NCBI RefSeq assembly: GCF_014195535.1
Contig: NZ_JACIBY010000001.1
Span: 1-64,000, forward strand
DNA length: 64,000 nt
Direction: 5' to 3'
From: Runella defluvii
Lineage (GTDB): Bacteria > Bacteroidota > Bacteroidia > Cytophagales > Spirosomataceae
The position numbers were made by a program, and so were the translations under genes. Each line of letters starts with the position of its first letter. The stretch's first letter is position 1. This document shows positions 53,212-61,036 of this stretch, one piece after another. The notes below the pieces were generated by a model. It did not search any database. It was not told the origin of the DNA and saw only the letters and a program-made list of their open reading frames with translations.

Positions 53212-53259
53212 GATTAGAAATACACGTACTTTGTAAAACCAATAGTTCGATTTCTAATC
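53212..53259. promoter_or_regulatory. 10-bp inverted repeat upstream of the GH95 gene
   Basis: GATTAGAAAT (53212-53221) and ATTTCTAATC (53250-53259) are perfect inverted copies with 28 bases between them. They end 33 bp before the fucosidase start, inside the gap shared with the divergent AraC gene. They could be an operator for that regulator. Confidence 0.5.
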
Positions 53260-53292
53260 AAAGCCTTAACGCCATAAGTCTCTACACACATT

Positions 53293-55764
53293 ATGAAGCA
53301 CTTATTGAAATCTTTTGCCTTCCTCTTTTTATGTTATTTTCAAACCTTTGGCCAATCGAGCCAAAAACTATGGTATGCCAAGCCCGCCGAACGGTGGGTG
53401 GAAGCATTACCATTGGGCAATGGTCGCGTTGGGGCGATGGTGTTTGGCGGTGTCAATGAAGAGTTGATACAGTTGAACGAATCAACGCTGTGGTCGGGTG
53501 GGCCACTCAAAAAGAACGTCAACCCCGAAGCGCACCAATACCTCAGTGGCATTCGCGAGGCGTTGTTGGAAAAAGAAGATTATTCAAAAGCCAACGAACT
53601 CACCAAAAAAATGCAAGGGTTTTATACGGAGTCGTACTTGCCGTTGGCCGATTTGATGATTAAGCACCGTTTGGCAAATGGCACGCCAACGGCTTACTAC
53701 CGCGACCTTGACATTTCAAAAGCTATATCCACCACCCGTTTCACCGTGGACGGGGTCACTTACGTTCGGGAAGGTTTCGTTTCGGCACCTGCCAATGTGT
53801 TTGTGGTACGTTTGAGTGCTGATAAGTCGAAACAACTCAACCTTGACATCAATACGCGTTCCAAACTACGGATTGAAAAACAACCGTTGAGCAACACCGA
53901 ACTGGTTGTCAATGGCAAAGCCCCTGCGAAAGTGGACCCGTCCTATTATAATCCCAAAGGCCGTACTCCTGTCATTTACGAAGATGCCGAAGGCTGCAAT
54001 GGAATGCGTTTTCAGTACCGAATCAAGGCGGTTGCCAAAGATGGTTCGGTAAAAACCGACACCGCAGGTATCCACATTGAGAAGGCCAGCGAAGTAGTTT
54101 TGTACATTGTGGCTGCTACCAGTTTTAACGGCTACGACAAATGCCCCGACAAAGACGGAAAAGACGAAAAACAACTGGCGGCTGGTTTCCTGACCAAAGC
54201 CCTAGCGCAACCTTACGCGACCTTATTGAAACAACATCAGAGCGAATATCAATCGTATTTTAACCGTTGTCAGCTTTCCATTAAAGACACCCTGAATGCC
54301 AATACAACCCCTGTCCCAACCGACGAGCAGCTAAAGGCATATACGGCGGGGCGTTACAATCCCGACTTGGAAGTGCTTTATTTTCAGTACGGTCGCTATT
54401 TGTTGATTTCGTCGTCGCGCCCAGGAGGGCCACCTGCCAACTTGCAAGGAATTTGGAACAAAGAGCTTCGTGCCCCGTGGAGTTCCAATTATACCATCAA
54501 TATCAATACCGAAATGAACTACTGGCCTGCGGAAGTGACCAACCTTTCGGAAATGCACCAACCACTGCTTGATTGGATTCAGCATTTGGCCAAAACAGGT
54601 CACGAAACAGCCCACGATTACTACCGTGCCAAAGGATGGGTAGCGAACCATAACTCCGACATTTGGGCGTTGAGCAATGCCGTGGGCGACGTAGGGGCAG
54701 GTGACCCCGTCTGGGCAAATTGGCCTATGGGTGGCAACTGGCTGTGTCAACATTTGTGGGAGCATTATCGGTTTACGGGCGACAAAAAGTTTTTGGCCGA
54801 AAAGGCGTACCCTGTCATGAAAGAAGCCGCTCTTTTTAGCCTCGATTGGTTGGTGACAAACAAAGATGGCTACCTCGTAACTGCCCCTTCTACCACGCCT
54901 GAAAATAAGTTTTTTGACGCGGCGGGCAAGCAGCAAGGGGTATCGGTAGGAACTACGATGGACATGTCGATTATCTGGGATTTGTTTACCAATCTCATTG
55001 ATGCCTCAACGGTGCTTGGACAAGACAAAGAATTTAGAGAGTTGTTGATTGCCAAACGAAATAAGCTGTTGCCGTTGCAGATTGGCAGCAAAGGTCAATT
55101 GTTGGAATGGTCGAAAGACTTCAAAGAGACAGACCCGTACCATCGCCACGTATCGCATTTGTTTGGTTTACACCCAGGGCGTCAGATTACGAAAGAAACG
55201 CCTGCCTTTTTCAACGCGGCTAGAAAGACCTTGGAACTACGCGGTGACGAAGGAACGGGCTGGAGCAAAGGCTGGAAAATTAACTTTTGGACCCGATTGT
55301 TGGACGGTGACCACGCTTATACGCTCATTCGGGAGTTGTTGAAATATACCAACGAAACAGGAACCATCATGAGCCGTGGCGGAGGAACGTATCCTAACTT
55401 ATTCGACGCTCACCCACCTTTCCAGATAGATGGTAACTTTGCAGGAACGGCGGGTATGGCCGAAATGCTCATTCAAAGTCACCAAGATAAATTGCACTTA
55501 TTGCCTGCGATACCTACCAGTTGGCCATCGGGCAAAGTCAGTGGTTTGCGTGGGCGCGGAGGATTTGAAGTGTCAATGCAATGGGACAAAAATACCCTAA
55601 CTCAAGCCCAAGTTAAGTCAATCAACGGCGAAGAATTGCGCCTGCTCACCCACAAACCCGTGACCGTTCAAGGAACAACTGCTACTTCTGTAAAGACAGC
55701 TGATGGGTACGTGTTGCAGTTAAAAACGCAAAAAAATAAAACCTATTTACTGACGGTGAAATAA
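53293..55764 (+). CDS. GH95 alpha-L-fucosidase
   Basis: The 823-residue exported enzyme (signal peptide ending TFGQ) has the GH95 plan. The N-terminal beta domain includes LWYAKPAERWVEALPLGNGRVGAMVFGGV and IQLNESTLWSGGP. The (alpha/alpha)6 catalytic domain has NININTEMNYWPAEV (Asn403, Asn405), STTPENKF (Glu537, general-acid position) and HPPFQIDGNFAGTAGMAEML (Asp713). These match the catalytic Asn-Glu-Asp set of the Bifidobacterium 1,2-alpha-L-fucosidase. The likely product is L-fucose (or L-galactose) released from glycans in the periplasm or at the surface. It opens the polysaccharide-utilisation locus and has its own terminator. Confidence 0.94.
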   Translation: MKHLLKSFAFLFLCYFQTFGQSSQKLWYAKPAERWVEALPLGNGRVGAMVFGGVNEELIQLNESTLWSGGPLKKNVNPEAHQYLSGIREALLEKEDYSKANELTKKMQGFYTESYLPLADLMIKHRLANGTPTAYYRDLDISKAISTTRFTVDGVTYVREGFVSAPANVFVVRLSADKSKQLNLDINTRSKLRIEKQPLSNTELVVNGKAPAKVDPSYYNPKGRTPVIYEDAEGCNGMRFQYRIKAVAKDGSVKTDTAGIHIEKASEVVLYIVAATSFNGYDKCPDKDGKDEKQLAAGFLTKALAQPYATLLKQHQSEYQSYFNRCQLSIKDTLNANTTPVPTDEQLKAYTAGRYNPDLEVLYFQYGRYLLISSSRPGGPPANLQGIWNKELRAPWSSNYTININTEMNYWPAEVTNLSEMHQPLLDWIQHLAKTGHETAHDYYRAKGWVANHNSDIWALSNAVGDVGAGDPVWANWPMGGNWLCQHLWEHYRFTGDKKFLAEKAYPVMKEAALFSLDWLVTNKDGYLVTAPSTTPENKFFDAAGKQQGVSVGTTMDMSIIWDLFTNLIDASTVLGQDKEFRELLIAKRNKLLPLQIGSKGQLLEWSKDFKETDPYHRHVSHLFGLHPGRQITKETPAFFNAARKTLELRGDEGTGWSKGWKINFWTRLLDGDHAYTLIRELLKYTNETGTIMSRGGGTYPNLFDAHPPFQIDGNFAGTAGMAEMLIQSHQDKLHLLPAIPTSWPSGKVSGLRGRGGFEVSMQWDKNTLTQAQVKSINGEELRLLTHKPVTVQGTTATSVKTADGYVLQLKTQKNKTYLLTVK

Positions 55765-55788
55765 TGCACGAAGCATTAAAAAAATAAG

Positions 55789-55820
55789 GAGTTGCTATGA
55801 TAATAAATAGCAACTCTTTT
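55789..55820 (+). terminator. Terminator of the GH95 gene
   Basis: GAGTTGCTAT (55789-55798) pairs with ATAGCAACTC (55807-55816), followed by TTTT. It separates the fucosidase transcript from susC. Confidence 0.9.
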
Positions 55821-55860
55821 GCTATCACTATGCCCAAAACCCAAAAAATAGCCTGCAAAT

Positions 55861-55880
55861 AAGTCGGATTTGTACAAATA
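55861..55880 (+). promoter_or_regulatory. Shared 20-bp element upstream of susC
   Basis: This is an exact copy of the element at 43369-43388. As there, TTTT-N3-CATT follows at the same distance (CATTCTTT at 55896-55903). It lies 135 bp before the annotated susC start. Confidence 0.7.
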
Positions 55881-56014
55881 TTTTACGGTTTTCTCCATTC
55901 TTTCGCTCCCCTGTGGGTCTTAAATTTGTCTAAACAATTCGCTGAATCTTCCTATGCAAAACAACCCTTAGATCTGTCCTTTTACCAAATTTTAACCTTT
56001 AATCATTTTAACTT

Positions 56015-59000
56015 ATGGCAATTCATTCTACGCCTTTTGAAAGGAGTACAGGCACCCCTTTGCCCCAAAAACGGGTGATGTACGCAACGCAAGACAGTAA
56101 CAAACAAGAATTTTTTACCCTAACGCGTCGGTTGCGCATTGGCTTTAGGGCTAGTGTATTGGCGCTCGTGATGTTGTTGGGAGGGATGGTGCAAGGGGCT
56201 TTTGCACAAAACCGACAAATCTCAGGGACGGTCTTTGACGCCAGCGGCGTGCCTCTGCCAGGTACGAGCGTGAAAGTAAAGGGCACGGTGACAGGGACCA
56301 TCTCCGACGTCAACGGCAAATACAGTGTTCAAGCTGCCAACAATGCCACGTTGGTATTTAGCTACATTGGGTATATTTCGCAGGAAGTATTGACCGATAG
56401 CCGAAGCGTTTATGATGTAACCCTCCAAGCCGACGCCTCCGCTCTTTCGGAAGTGGTCGTGGTGGGTTATGGCACGCAGAAAAAAGTAAACTTGTCGGGG
56501 TCGGTAGCCACGGTTTCGGGCGTGGAACTGACGCAGCGCCCCGTGCCTAACATGCAAAACTTACTTCAAGGACGAGTAGCAGGTTTGGACATCATCCAAA
56601 GTACGGGCGAGCCAGGCCGCGACGATGCCTCTTTCCAGCTCAGGGGATTTGGGTCGTTTGGTGCGTCGTCGGCTCCTTTGGTCTTGGTGGATGGGGTCAT
56701 TGCTTCCATCAAAAACCTTTCGCCGCAAGACATTGAAAGCGTGACCGTTTTGAAAGATGCCGCGTCGGCGTCTATCTACGGAGCGAGGGCAGCCAATGGG
56801 GTTATTTTGATTACGACCAAAAAAGGAAAAGCAGGCAAAACCCAGATTGAATACAACGGAAGCATGGGTGTGAGTGAAGCTACGAAGTACCCTGAGTTGA
56901 TTACCAACTCTGCCACGTACATGGAAATGTACAATTCGGCGCGCCTTCGCAGCGGACAACCTGCGCTTTATACCCAAGCCCAAATTGATTTGTACAAAAA
57001 CAACCCCAACAGCGACAAGTACCCCAATTTTAATTGGTTGGACCATGTGCTAGGCAAAGGCCCGATTCAAAATCACCACATCGGGTTTTCGGGTGGAAAC
57101 GAACAGACAATTTACAATGCTTCTTTCAATTACTTAGACCAACAAAGTATTACCAAAGGGTATAAGTACAAGCGATACAACGGGTTAATTGACTTTTCGT
57201 CGCAAGTGCACAAGCGAGTACGCGTGGGTACAAACATCAACTTGTCGTTTCAGGATGCAAAAGCACCTTGGTTGACCAACGACAACTTGTTGCTGCTCGC
57301 CTATGCCTCAGCGCCGACAATGATGCCGTTTTTGCCCGACGGAAGTGGAAGAGCGACTAACCGCGATTTTACGACCAACGGAACGGGAAACCGCAGCGTA
57401 GAAGAAGTGTATGCAACGGGTGGTCAATTCACCAAAACGTACAACGTCAACGCCCAAGCGTTTGCCGAAGTAAGCATTTTGAAAAACTTAAAATGGATGA
57501 GTAAGGGAGCCATTACGTATTTTGATGAACAATACAAAAACCGTCAGTACCCAACGCAGTCGTTTGCCTACCAGCCCGACGCGTCAGGGAATTACGTGCA
57601 AGTGGCCAACGGTAACCCCGACTTCAACGGGCTTCGACAAAATGAAACCCGCGCCATTACGAAGACTTTTTTCAGTACGCTCAATTACAACACCCAATTT
57701 GGTACTGATCATAACCTGAACTTATTGGCGGGTTATGAGCAACAAAACAACTTCACCGAAAACGTAGGCGGAGCTAGATACGACTTCCCAACTACGTCCA
57801 TCATGGTGCTTGACGGTAGCGGCCCGACCAACCAAACAACCAACGGTGGTGCTTCCGAATGGGCGTTGCAGTCGTTGTTTGGAAGAGCCAATTACGATTT
57901 CAAAAACAAATACTTCCTTGAAGGTAACATCCGCTACGACGGAACGTCGCGCGTGGGAATCGACAACCGTTGGGGGATTTTTGGTGGAGGTTCGGGCGCG
58001 TGGAAACTCTCCGAAGAAAGCTTCATTAAAAACAACGTATCGTGGATTGACAACCTAAAACTACGTGCTTCGTACGGTACGCTTGGAAACCAAGAAATCG
58101 GGAACTACCCTTACCAAGACGTACTCAACCTAACGGCCTATCCTTGGACTTCGTCGCTCACGACGGGGGCGCAGTTGACCCGATTGGTGACCAAAGATTT
58201 GAGGTGGGAAAAAACGTCGATGTTAGATTTTGGGCTAGACGTTGACTTGTTCAAAGGACTTTTTGGCGCTACCATCGACTGGTACAAGCGCGATACCCGC
58301 GACATCCTCACGCAGCGCCAAGATTTGCCAAACAGCGTAGGACTTACCGCGCCTATTGTCAATGCAGGAGCAATGCAAAATACAGGGATTGAGTTGGAAT
58401 TGAGACACAACAAAACCATCAACGAGTTCAATTACGGGGTAGGTGTGCTTTTCCACCGCTATCGCAACAAAGTAACCAAAGTACTGGCGGAGACGTTAGG
58501 TACAATTGAGGTAGGACAGCCGTACAACAACTTCTTTATGTATGAGTGGGCGGGTATTTTCCAAAGCCAAGACGAAATCAACAGTTCGCCCAAGCAACCT
58601 AGCTCGGGTACGCTCAAGCCAGGTGATTTGAAAATCAGAGACTTGGATGGCAACGGTACCGTTGGCCCCGAAGACCGAGTGCGCATTAGCCGTTTTCCTT
58701 CGTACAACTATTCGTTTAACCTCAATGCAGGTTGGAAAGGTTTTAACCTAACGGCTTTCTTCCAGGGAGTACAGGGAATCAAGACCCAAGTGAGCGGTTG
58801 GGGGTATGAGCCTTTCCAACAAGGTTCGGCGCCTCCGTTGCGCTTCCTAAACGCTTGGTCGCCTACCAACCCTAGCACGACCGTTCCTGCCGTGTATCAA
58901 GTGGGCTACCCAGGGGTGTCAGGTTATACCTCTACGTATTTCTTGCAAGATGCGTCGTATTTGCGTTTGAAAAACTTGTACCTCTCTTACACTTTCAATC

Positions 59001-59173
59001 AAGACATCCTCAGCAAAGTAGGAGCCAAGGGGTTGATTGTGTATTTCTCGGGTGACAATTTAATTACGTGGACAAAATACGAAGGAAACGATCCCGAAAG
59101 AGCAGGTTCAGGACGATTTGCGCAATTCCCTCAGTTGAAAATTTTTACGGGAGGATTGAACATCAAATTTTAG
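56015..59173 (+). CDS. SusC/RagA-type TonB-dependent outer-membrane transporter
   Basis: The 1,052-residue protein has an N-terminal extension, a signal segment (about 45-65, VLALVMLLGGMVQGAFAQ) and a carboxypeptidase-regulatory-like domain (RQISGTVFDASGVPLPGTSVKVKG, about 67-145). The TonB-box-like SEVVVVGYGTQKKVNLSGSV and plug (LLQGRVAGLDIIQ...LRGFGS...YGARAANGVILITTKKGK) come next, and then a 22-strand-type barrel ending LKIFTGGLNIKF. It imports oligosaccharides with its SusD partner, encoded next. The signal peptide begins unusually late, so translation might start at an internal Met (near residue 22). Confidence 0.95.
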   Translation: MAIHSTPFERSTGTPLPQKRVMYATQDSNKQEFFTLTRRLRIGFRASVLALVMLLGGMVQGAFAQNRQISGTVFDASGVPLPGTSVKVKGTVTGTISDVNGKYSVQAANNATLVFSYIGYISQEVLTDSRSVYDVTLQADASALSEVVVVGYGTQKKVNLSGSVATVSGVELTQRPVPNMQNLLQGRVAGLDIIQSTGEPGRDDASFQLRGFGSFGASSAPLVLVDGVIASIKNLSPQDIESVTVLKDAASASIYGARAANGVILITTKKGKAGKTQIEYNGSMGVSEATKYPELITNSATYMEMYNSARLRSGQPALYTQAQIDLYKNNPNSDKYPNFNWLDHVLGKGPIQNHHIGFSGGNEQTIYNASFNYLDQQSITKGYKYKRYNGLIDFSSQVHKRVRVGTNINLSFQDAKAPWLTNDNLLLLAYASAPTMMPFLPDGSGRATNRDFTTNGTGNRSVEEVYATGGQFTKTYNVNAQAFAEVSILKNLKWMSKGAITYFDEQYKNRQYPTQSFAYQPDASGNYVQVANGNPDFNGLRQNETRAITKTFFSTLNYNTQFGTDHNLNLLAGYEQQNNFTENVGGARYDFPTTSIMVLDGSGPTNQTTNGGASEWALQSLFGRANYDFKNKYFLEGNIRYDGTSRVGIDNRWGIFGGGSGAWKLSEESFIKNNVSWIDNLKLRASYGTLGNQEIGNYPYQDVLNLTAYPWTSSLTTGAQLTRLVTKDLRWEKTSMLDFGLDVDLFKGLFGATIDWYKRDTRDILTQRQDLPNSVGLTAPIVNAGAMQNTGIELELRHNKTINEFNYGVGVLFHRYRNKVTKVLAETLGTIEVGQPYNNFFMYEWAGIFQSQDEINSSPKQPSSGTLKPGDLKIRDLDGNGTVGPEDRVRISRFPSYNYSFNLNAGWKGFNLTAFFQGVQGIKTQVSGWGYEPFQQGSAPPLRFLNAWSPTNPSTTVPAVYQVGYPGVSGYTSTYFLQDASYLRLKNLYLSYTFNQDILSKVGAKGLIVYFSGDNLITWTKYEGNDPERAGSGRFAQFPQLKIFTGGLNIKF

Positions 59174-59215
59174 GTGATACCGCGCTTTAGTACTCATTTT
59201 AAACGTTCGACAACA

Positions 59216-60733
59216 ATGAAATTTTATAAAAAATACATGACCCAATGCCTCGCAGCTTTGATGTGCTTCAGCACGTTGAGTTCTTGCGACAAAGACTTTT
59301 TGGACAAAAACCCCCTGAATGCCATCTCGGGTGCGACGTTCTGGAAAACCGAAACCGACGTCACTATGGCGTTGGCGGGGGTGTACCGCACGCTTCAAAA
59401 CGGGATTTATGGCCACCGAAAGCCGTTTTTTGATACGTATTCTGACAATGCCTATGACCGCCATAATTTCTTTGGGTATCAGGCCGTAACCCTAGGCGTT
59501 GTGAACCCAAGTAACGTCAACTCGGGGCTTTACAACCAGCCTTATGCGGGAATCGCGGCGTGTAATTATTTTTTAGAAAACGTGGGTTCAGTCGCGGCGG
59601 TGTCGCAAGCCAACAAAGACCTGTACTCGGCCGAAGTACGCTTCTTGCGGGCCATGTACTATTTTGACTTGGTACAACTGTTTGGCGGGGTCGTGTTGTA
59701 TAAAGTAGCTCCCAAGACTGCCGAAGAAGCCAAAATCAAACAAAGCACCAAAGAAGAAGTACTTGCCTTTGTGCTGGAAGACTTGGATTATGCCATTTCA
59801 AAACTGCCCGCCACTGCTTATACGGGACGTGTCGTAAAAGCCAGTGCGCAATTTTTGAAGGCCCGCGTGCGGATGTACCAACAAAATTGGGCGGAGGCTG
59901 CGACCATCACCAACGAGATCATCAACTCAAAGTTGTTCTCGATTTATCAGGGTGGATACGCCAATCTCTTTTTGACAACTACCCAACAAAACAACAACGA
60001 GATCTTGTTTTCGACCAAATATTTGGCTCCTAACAACCCCCAAGGCAACGAAGGAATGTTGGTGGAAATTGGTTGGTACGGCGCTATTGCTCCTTATCAG
60101 AACTTGGTGGATGAATACGAAATGACCAACGGGAAGATGATTTCGGAAGCAGGTTCTGGCTATGATGCGGCCAATCCGTACACCAACCGTGACCCACGTC
60201 TGCGCATGACCATTAAAGCGCCTGGCGACCCAGAAACGACCAATTTTATCCATACTGACCCACTTTTGACGGGATTCGCCCAGAAAAAATACATGGATTT
60301 GTCGAAATTGCCGTACGATAGAACCAAGATTCCATTAACGGACATGAACGTGGTACACATGCGCTATGCTGAAGTACTTTTGGCATACGCCGAAGCCAAA
60401 AACGAAGTGTCGGGGCCTGATGCGAGTATTTACGACGCGCTCAACGCCATTCGCACTCGGACGAGTGTGAAACTTCCCGCAGTTGACCAAGCAAGATACA
60501 ACACCAAAGAATCGTTGCGGGAGTTTATTCGCCACGAGCGCCGTGTGGAATTGGCCTTGGAAGGACACCGTTATTTTGATTTGAAACGCTGGAACGCGAT
60601 GGCTTCGAGACTAACCGCGGTAAAAAATCCTGCGGGACAAACCTTGGTGTTTGGGGAGAAAAACAACGTGTTGCCGTTCCCTCAGTCGGAAGTAGATAGA
60701 AATAAAAGCTTGACGCAGAATACAGGATATTAA
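59216..60733 (+). CDS. SusD/RagB-type glycan-binding lipoprotein
   Basis: The 505-residue lipoprotein (lipobox STLSSC) has the SusD features DKDFLDKNPLNAISGATFWKTETDVTMALAGVYRTL, a TPR-like helical core (EVRFLRAMYYFDLVQLFGGVVLY) and the C-terminal RHERRVELALEGHRYFDLKRWNAM. It caps the SusC channel and binds the oligosaccharide at the surface. ATG at 59216 gives a proper lipoprotein signal; 14 upstream codons in frame are not part of it. It is co-transcribed with susC, 42 bp away, and the pair ends in a terminator. Confidence 0.95.
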   Translation: MKFYKKYMTQCLAALMCFSTLSSCDKDFLDKNPLNAISGATFWKTETDVTMALAGVYRTLQNGIYGHRKPFFDTYSDNAYDRHNFFGYQAVTLGVVNPSNVNSGLYNQPYAGIAACNYFLENVGSVAAVSQANKDLYSAEVRFLRAMYYFDLVQLFGGVVLYKVAPKTAEEAKIKQSTKEEVLAFVLEDLDYAISKLPATAYTGRVVKASAQFLKARVRMYQQNWAEAATITNEIINSKLFSIYQGGYANLFLTTTQQNNNEILFSTKYLAPNNPQGNEGMLVEIGWYGAIAPYQNLVDEYEMTNGKMISEAGSGYDAANPYTNRDPRLRMTIKAPGDPETTNFIHTDPLLTGFAQKKYMDLSKLPYDRTKIPLTDMNVVHMRYAEVLLAYAEAKNEVSGPDASIYDALNAIRTRTSVKLPAVDQARYNTKESLREFIRHERRVELALEGHRYFDLKRWNAMASRLTAVKNPAGQTLVFGEKNNVLPFPQSEVDRNKSLTQNTGY

Positions 60734-60757
60734 TTGTTGATTGTTTACCTCTAATCG

Positions 60758-60796
60758 GGAAGGTGTACGTTTTTTGTATGCCTTCCTTTTGTTTTT
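60758..60796 (+). terminator. Terminator of the susCD operon
   Basis: GGAAGG (60758-60763) pairs with CCTTCC (60781-60786), with a further wobble-containing GTAC/GTAT extension, and runs into TTTTGTTTTT. Confidence 0.85.
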
Positions 60797-60839
60797 AATA
60801 TATTGTTAAACAAGTAATTGTATCATTTACCCGCAGAAG

Positions 60840-60935
60840 CCCGCTGATCAGTAAAAACGCAGATTTTCGCTAAAAAAGACGCTGTGAAGATACCTCCGCG
60901 TTTATCTGCGGCTTTAAATCTGCGCCATCAGCGGG
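60840..60935. repeat. Nested inverted-repeat element with CGCAGAT words
   Basis: CCCGCTGAT (60840-60848) is inverted at 60927-60935, and CGCAGATTT (60858-60866) is inverted at 60916-60924, giving a long cruciform-like structure. Inside lie further related words (CCGCGTTTATCTGCGG, 60896-60911). The 303-bp gap around it (60734-61036) otherwise holds only the susD terminator and an AT-rich promoter region. Confidence 0.75.
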
Positions 60936-61036
60936 TAAAACCTTAAACAAATTTAACCAACACGTCATTTGAATTTAGTGTGATGCATCATATTTACTTT
61001 CTCTTAGCAACTGTCCGTTGCACTCTATTTAACAGG

